A DNA stretch of 7,498 nt, taken from assembly GCA_036269435.1 (NCBI GenBank), contig DATASA010000031.1, positions 1 to 7,498 on the forward strand, in the 5' to 3' direction. Source of the DNA: CADCTB01 sp036269435 (GTDB lineage Bacteria > Actinomycetota > Acidimicrobiia > Acidimicrobiales > AC-14). The notes under the pieces are model-generated. The model saw only the letters and a program-made list of their open reading frames with translations. It did no database searches and was not told where the DNA came from. Below, one piece after another: positions 5,924 to 7,498 of the stretch. The translations under genes were made by a program, and so were the position numbers. Positions within the stretch are counted from its first letter, which is position 1; each line of letters starts with the position of its first letter.

Positions 5924-7189
5924 GTGGCCCGGCTGCTGGTGATCATGGGTTCGGGGGAGACCAGCCCGACCATGAGCAAGGTGCACCGTGAGCTGTTCGA
6001 ACGGCTGGGTCCGCCGCCCGTGCCTGCGGTGATGCTCGACACCCCTTTCGGCTTCCAGGAGAACGCCGACGACATCTCGGCCAAGGCGCTGGCGTACTTC
6101 CGTGAGAGCGTGCAGCGCGACATCGCGGTGGCGTCGTTCCGGTCGGCGGAGGACGTCGACCCGCTGGCCCACGAGACGACGCTGGCCCGCCTGCGGGCGG
6201 CCCGATATGTCTTCGCCGGCCCGGGCAGCCCGTCGTACGCCCTGGCCCAGTGGGCGGCCAGCCGGATTCCGGCCGTGCTGGCGGACAAGCTGCGGACGGG
6301 CGGCTGCGTGACGTTCGCCAGCGCGGCGGCCTGCACGCTCGGCCCGCTCGCCCTGCCCGTCTACGAGATCTACAAGGTGGGCGACCGGGTGCGCTGGCTG
6401 GAAGGGCTCAACCTGATGGCCGACGTCGGCCTGCCGGCGGTGGTCGTCCCCCACTTCAACAACGCCGAGGGCGGCAACCACGACACCCGGTACTGCTACA
6501 TGGGCGAGCGCCGGCTCTCGCTGCTCGAAGCCCTCATGCCGCCGTCGACGTTCATCCTCGGCGTCGACGAGCACACCGCCTGCATCCTCGACCTCGACGC
6601 GCGGACGGCCACGGTCGCCGGCCTCGGGTCGGTGACGGTGCGGCGACGGGGCGAGATGTCGGCGGTCCCGAGCGGCAGCACGCTGACGATCGACGAGCTG
6701 GCGTCGTTGGGTACGGCGAGCGGAGCGTACGCAGTCGCCCCGGCACCGCCCGCGGCCGTCGCGCCGGGAAGTGCCGCAGTCGGCATCGGCGGCGCGCCGG
6801 TCGACCCGTTCCAGGCGGAGGTCGAGCGGAACGAGCATGCGTTCGACGCCGCCCTGCGCGCCGGCGACGCCCCGGCCGCGGTCAAGCTGGCGCTCGAGCT
6901 GGACGGCCTGCTGCACGACTGGTCCCGCGACACGCTCCAGTCCGACCAGCTCGACCGGGCCCGCGCCGGCCTGCGGGCCATGATCGTGCGACTGGGCGAG
7001 GCAGCCGAGGTCGGTGTGCGGGATCCGCGCACGGTCCTCGCCCCGTTCGTAGAGGCCCTGCTGGATGCCCGTCGGCACGCCCGCGTGGACGGCCGCTACG
7101 CCGACGCCGACCAGCTCCGTGACCGCCTCCTGGCTGCGGGTGTCGAAGTCCGCGACACCGCCCAGGGCACCGACTGGCAGCTACGATGA
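5924..7189 (+). CDS. S51/class-I-GATase-like domain fused to cysteinyl-tRNA synthetase C-terminal tail
   Basis: This encodes 421 residues from GTG 5924 to TGA. Residues 1-250 resemble the peptidase S51/cyanophycinase branch of class I glutamine amidotransferase-like folds: an initial LLVIMGSGE strand; VFAGPGSPSYAL (96-107), where S51 has the G-G-N-Q loop; a nucleophile elbow FASAAA with Ser133 in place of G-T-S-A-G-A; PHF with His177; and GVDEHTA (213-219) with Glu216. Ser133 and His177 are spaced about as in S51 enzymes. The Arg-rich sequence that follows the catalytic His in cyanophycinases is replaced by N-N-A-E-G-G-N-H-D-T-R, so the substrate differs. An Ala/Pro/Gly linker (about 260-292) leads to residues 293-421, which look like the DALR-type helical bundle and extreme C-terminus of CysRS: E-A-L-L-D-A-R-x-x-A-R, then A-D-A-D-Q-L-R-D-R-L-x-x-A-G-V-E-V-R-D-T-x-x-G-T-x-W. 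No aminoacylation catalytic domain is present, so it does not charge tRNA alone. A tRNA- or CysRS-linked role is inference. Confidence 0.82.
   Translation: MARLLVIMGSGETSPTMSKVHRELFERLGPPPVPAVMLDTPFGFQENADDISAKALAYFRESVQRDIAVASFRSAEDVDPLAHETTLARLRAARYVFAGPGSPSYALAQWAASRIPAVLADKLRTGGCVTFASAAACTLGPLALPVYEIYKVGDRVRWLEGLNLMADVGLPAVVVPHFNNAEGGNHDTRYCYMGERRLSLLEALMPPSTFILGVDEHTACILDLDARTATVAGLGSVTVRRRGEMSAVPSGSTLTIDELASLGTASGAYAVAPAPPAAVAPGSAAVGIGGAPVDPFQAEVERNEHAFDAALRAGDAPAAVKLALELDGLLHDWSRDTLQSDQLDRARAGLRAMIVRLGEAAEVGVRDPRTVLAPFVEALLDARRHARVDGRYADADQLRDRLLAAGVEVRDTAQGTDWQLR
7182..7187 (+). promoter_or_regulatory. Possible -10 box for tRNA-Glu inside the end of the S51-like gene
   Basis: TACGAT overlaps the last codons and stop of the upstream gene. 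Transcription would start near 7194, giving a 5' leader of about 12 bases before the tRNA. I find no -35 at the expected distance, so co-transcription with the upstream gene remains possible. Confidence 0.35.
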
Positions 7190-7206
7190 TCTGGCAACGG
7201 GACCCG

Positions 7207-7279
7207 GCCCCCATCGTCTAGCGGCCCAGGACACCGCTCTTTCAAGGCGGCAGCACGGGTTCGAATCCCGTTGGGGGCG
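7207..7279 (+). tRNA. tRNA-Glu (anticodon UUC)
   Basis: This is a complete 73-base cloverleaf. The acceptor stem GCCCCCA (7207-7213) pairs with TGGGGGC (7272-7278), with discriminator G7279. The anticodon stem CCGCT (7234-7238) pairs with GGCGG (7246-7250), including a terminal T-G wobble, around loop CTTTCAA; TTC at 7241-7243 reads GAA. The T arm is ACGGG-TTCGAAT-CCCGT. The next bases are CCG, so the CCA end is not encoded and must be added by nucleotidyltransferase. It lies 17 bases after the S51-CysRS-tail gene and is followed by a hairpin that may terminate it. Confidence 0.95.
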
Positions 7280-7291
7280 CCGGAAAAGTGC

Positions 7292-7317
7292 AGGTCAGAG
7301 CGTTTTCGCTCTGGCCT
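7292..7317 (+). terminator. Stem-loop downstream of tRNA-Glu, probable terminator
   Basis: AGGTCAGAGCG (7292-7302) pairs with CGCTCTGGCCT (7307-7317) over 11 base pairs, one of them a T-G wobble, around a TTTT loop. Only a weak T-rich tail (ATTGCTATTT) follows, so termination may be imperfect or of the actinobacterial short-tail kind. Its position 13 bases after the tRNA fits a terminator. Confidence 0.6.
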
Positions 7318-7335
7318 ATTGCTATTTCGACCCCC

Positions 7336-7374
7336 GTTTGCCACTCTGTTTGCCACTCCACGTAGCGGGCAAAC
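7336..7374. repeat. Tandem GTTTGCCACTC units with inverted GGCAAAC
   Basis: GTTTGCCACTC occurs at 7336-7346 and again at 7348-7358, a 12-base period, and the inverted core GGCAAAC lies at 7368-7374. Such clustered direct and inverted copies about 60 bases past a tRNA 3' end resemble the arm-type sites bound by tyrosine recombinases or excisionases. They could also be operator sites for an off-window regulator. Confidence 0.6.
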
Positions 7375-7381
7375 TGTGCGG

Positions 7382-7482
7382 ACCCGGTTCATAGTGGACA
7401 CCGTGGCCCCGGTACCTGCCTGACACGTCCCGGACGCGACCCCGGTACCTGGGCGACACCGGCCCCGGTACCTGCCTGACAC
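7382..7482. repeat. Dimeric repeat of a CCCCGGTACCTG...GACAC unit
   Basis: The unit CCCCGGTACCTGCCTGACAC occurs perfectly at 7407-7426 and 7463-7482, with a variant at 7440-7459 (centre GGGC instead of CCTG) and a degenerate copy at 7382-7401 (13 of 20 bases). The identity of the two perfect copies extends two G bases to the left. The copies pair into two larger blocks, 7382-7426 and 7440-7482, each with GACACCG joining its two units; the first block has a TG insertion. This suggests duplication of a dimer. It could be a REP-like or mobile-element terminal repeat. Confidence 0.7.
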
Positions 7483-7490
7483 ACGTGTGT
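7479..7490. repeat. Perfect 12-base palindrome ACACACGTGTGT
   Basis: ACACACGTGTGT is fully self-complementary and overlaps the end of the last repeat unit. It could be an operator, or part of a hairpin at an element boundary. It is short enough that chance remains a fair explanation. Confidence 0.4.
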
Positions 7491-7498
7491 TCGCTGGG

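Larger units (their letters stand above)
7280..7498. other. Non-coding, repeat-rich region downstream of tRNA-Glu
   Basis: The 219 bases from the tRNA end to the right edge hold no protein gene I can support. In order they contain a hairpin (7292-7317), a slightly more AT-rich stretch, two tandem GTTTGCCACTC units with an inverted copy, and a dimeric repeat up to 7482 followed by a palindrome. This layout beside a tRNA suggests an integration site or a mobile-element end, but no integrase or transposase is visible within the window. Confidence 0.6.

Noticed and set aside
4963..7078. Minus-strand ORFs of 457 and 462 codons opposite the hydrolase and S51-like genes
   Set aside because: These are shadows of well-supported plus-strand genes with low-complexity Arg-rich translations.
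7189..7279. Functional link between the CysRS-tail protein and the adjacent tRNA
   Set aside because: The neighbouring tRNA is tRNA-Glu(UUC), not tRNA-Cys, so adjacency alone is not evidence of a substrate.
7096..7482. Minus-strand ORF of 128 codons over the tRNA and the right-end repeats
   Set aside because: Its middle is the antisense translation of tRNA-Glu (the familiar NGIRTR-type artefact), and the rest reads through the repeats. It has no family features.
7382..7482. CRISPR array
   Set aside because: The units are separated by only 3-13 bases and vary in sequence, there are no spacer-sized gaps, and no cas gene is seen.

Overview
The window is very GC-rich DNA from a high-GC Gram-positive bacterium. 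DUF2510 and DUF4328 membrane proteins, an RDD protein, a DegV protein, a lipoprotein with an LAAC lipobox and several apparently leaderless genes all point to Actinomycetota. Acidimicrobiia or a relative is my best guess, but it is not proven. There are eight protein genes (one cut by the left edge), one tRNA gene and a repeat-rich non-coding right end.

Layout: (1) 1-227 holds the 3' end of a secreted-type matrixin-like protein whose zinc-binding motif is degenerate. (2) 405-2035 holds two consecutive plus-strand membrane proteins, an RDD-family protein with a long disordered Pro/Ala-rich N-terminus and a DUF2510-DUF4328 protein. (3) 3508-2067, on the minus strand, holds plsY (acyl-phosphate:glycerol-3-phosphate acyltransferase) and a degV/fakB-like fatty-acid-binding gene, joined by a 4-base GTGA overlap. 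They point toward (2) and end convergently 31 bases from it. (4) 3595-3873 is a small DUF1905 gene divergent from plsY. (5) 3927-4946 is a lipoprotein with a remodelled calcineurin-like phosphoesterase domain. (6) 5065-5913 is an alpha/beta hydrolase with an 88-base putative leader that contains a 19-codon ORF. (7) 5924-7189 is an unusual fusion of an S51/class-I-glutamine-amidotransferase-like domain with the C-terminal tail of cysteinyl-tRNA synthetase. (8) 7207-7279 is tRNA-Glu(UUC), followed by a hairpin, a direct/inverted repeat cluster and a dimeric repeat built from CCCCGGTACCTGCCTGACAC.

The best functional link is plsY-degV. DegV-family FakB proteins carry fatty acids for phosphorylation, and PlsY uses acyl-phosphate to make lysophosphatidic acid, so the pair could route exogenous or recycled fatty acids into phospholipid. 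A second recurring signal is a TANNNT box 6-7 bases before the first codon of plsY, the lipoprotein, the 19-codon ORF and the S51-CysRS-tail gene, which suggests leaderless transcripts. Only the RDD and DUF1905 genes have a strong Shine-Dalgarno sequence. The most unusual items are the S51-CysRS-tail fusion, the pseudo-matrixin, the altered phosphoesterase and the repeat cluster beside the tRNA, which could be an integration site or mobile-element edge.
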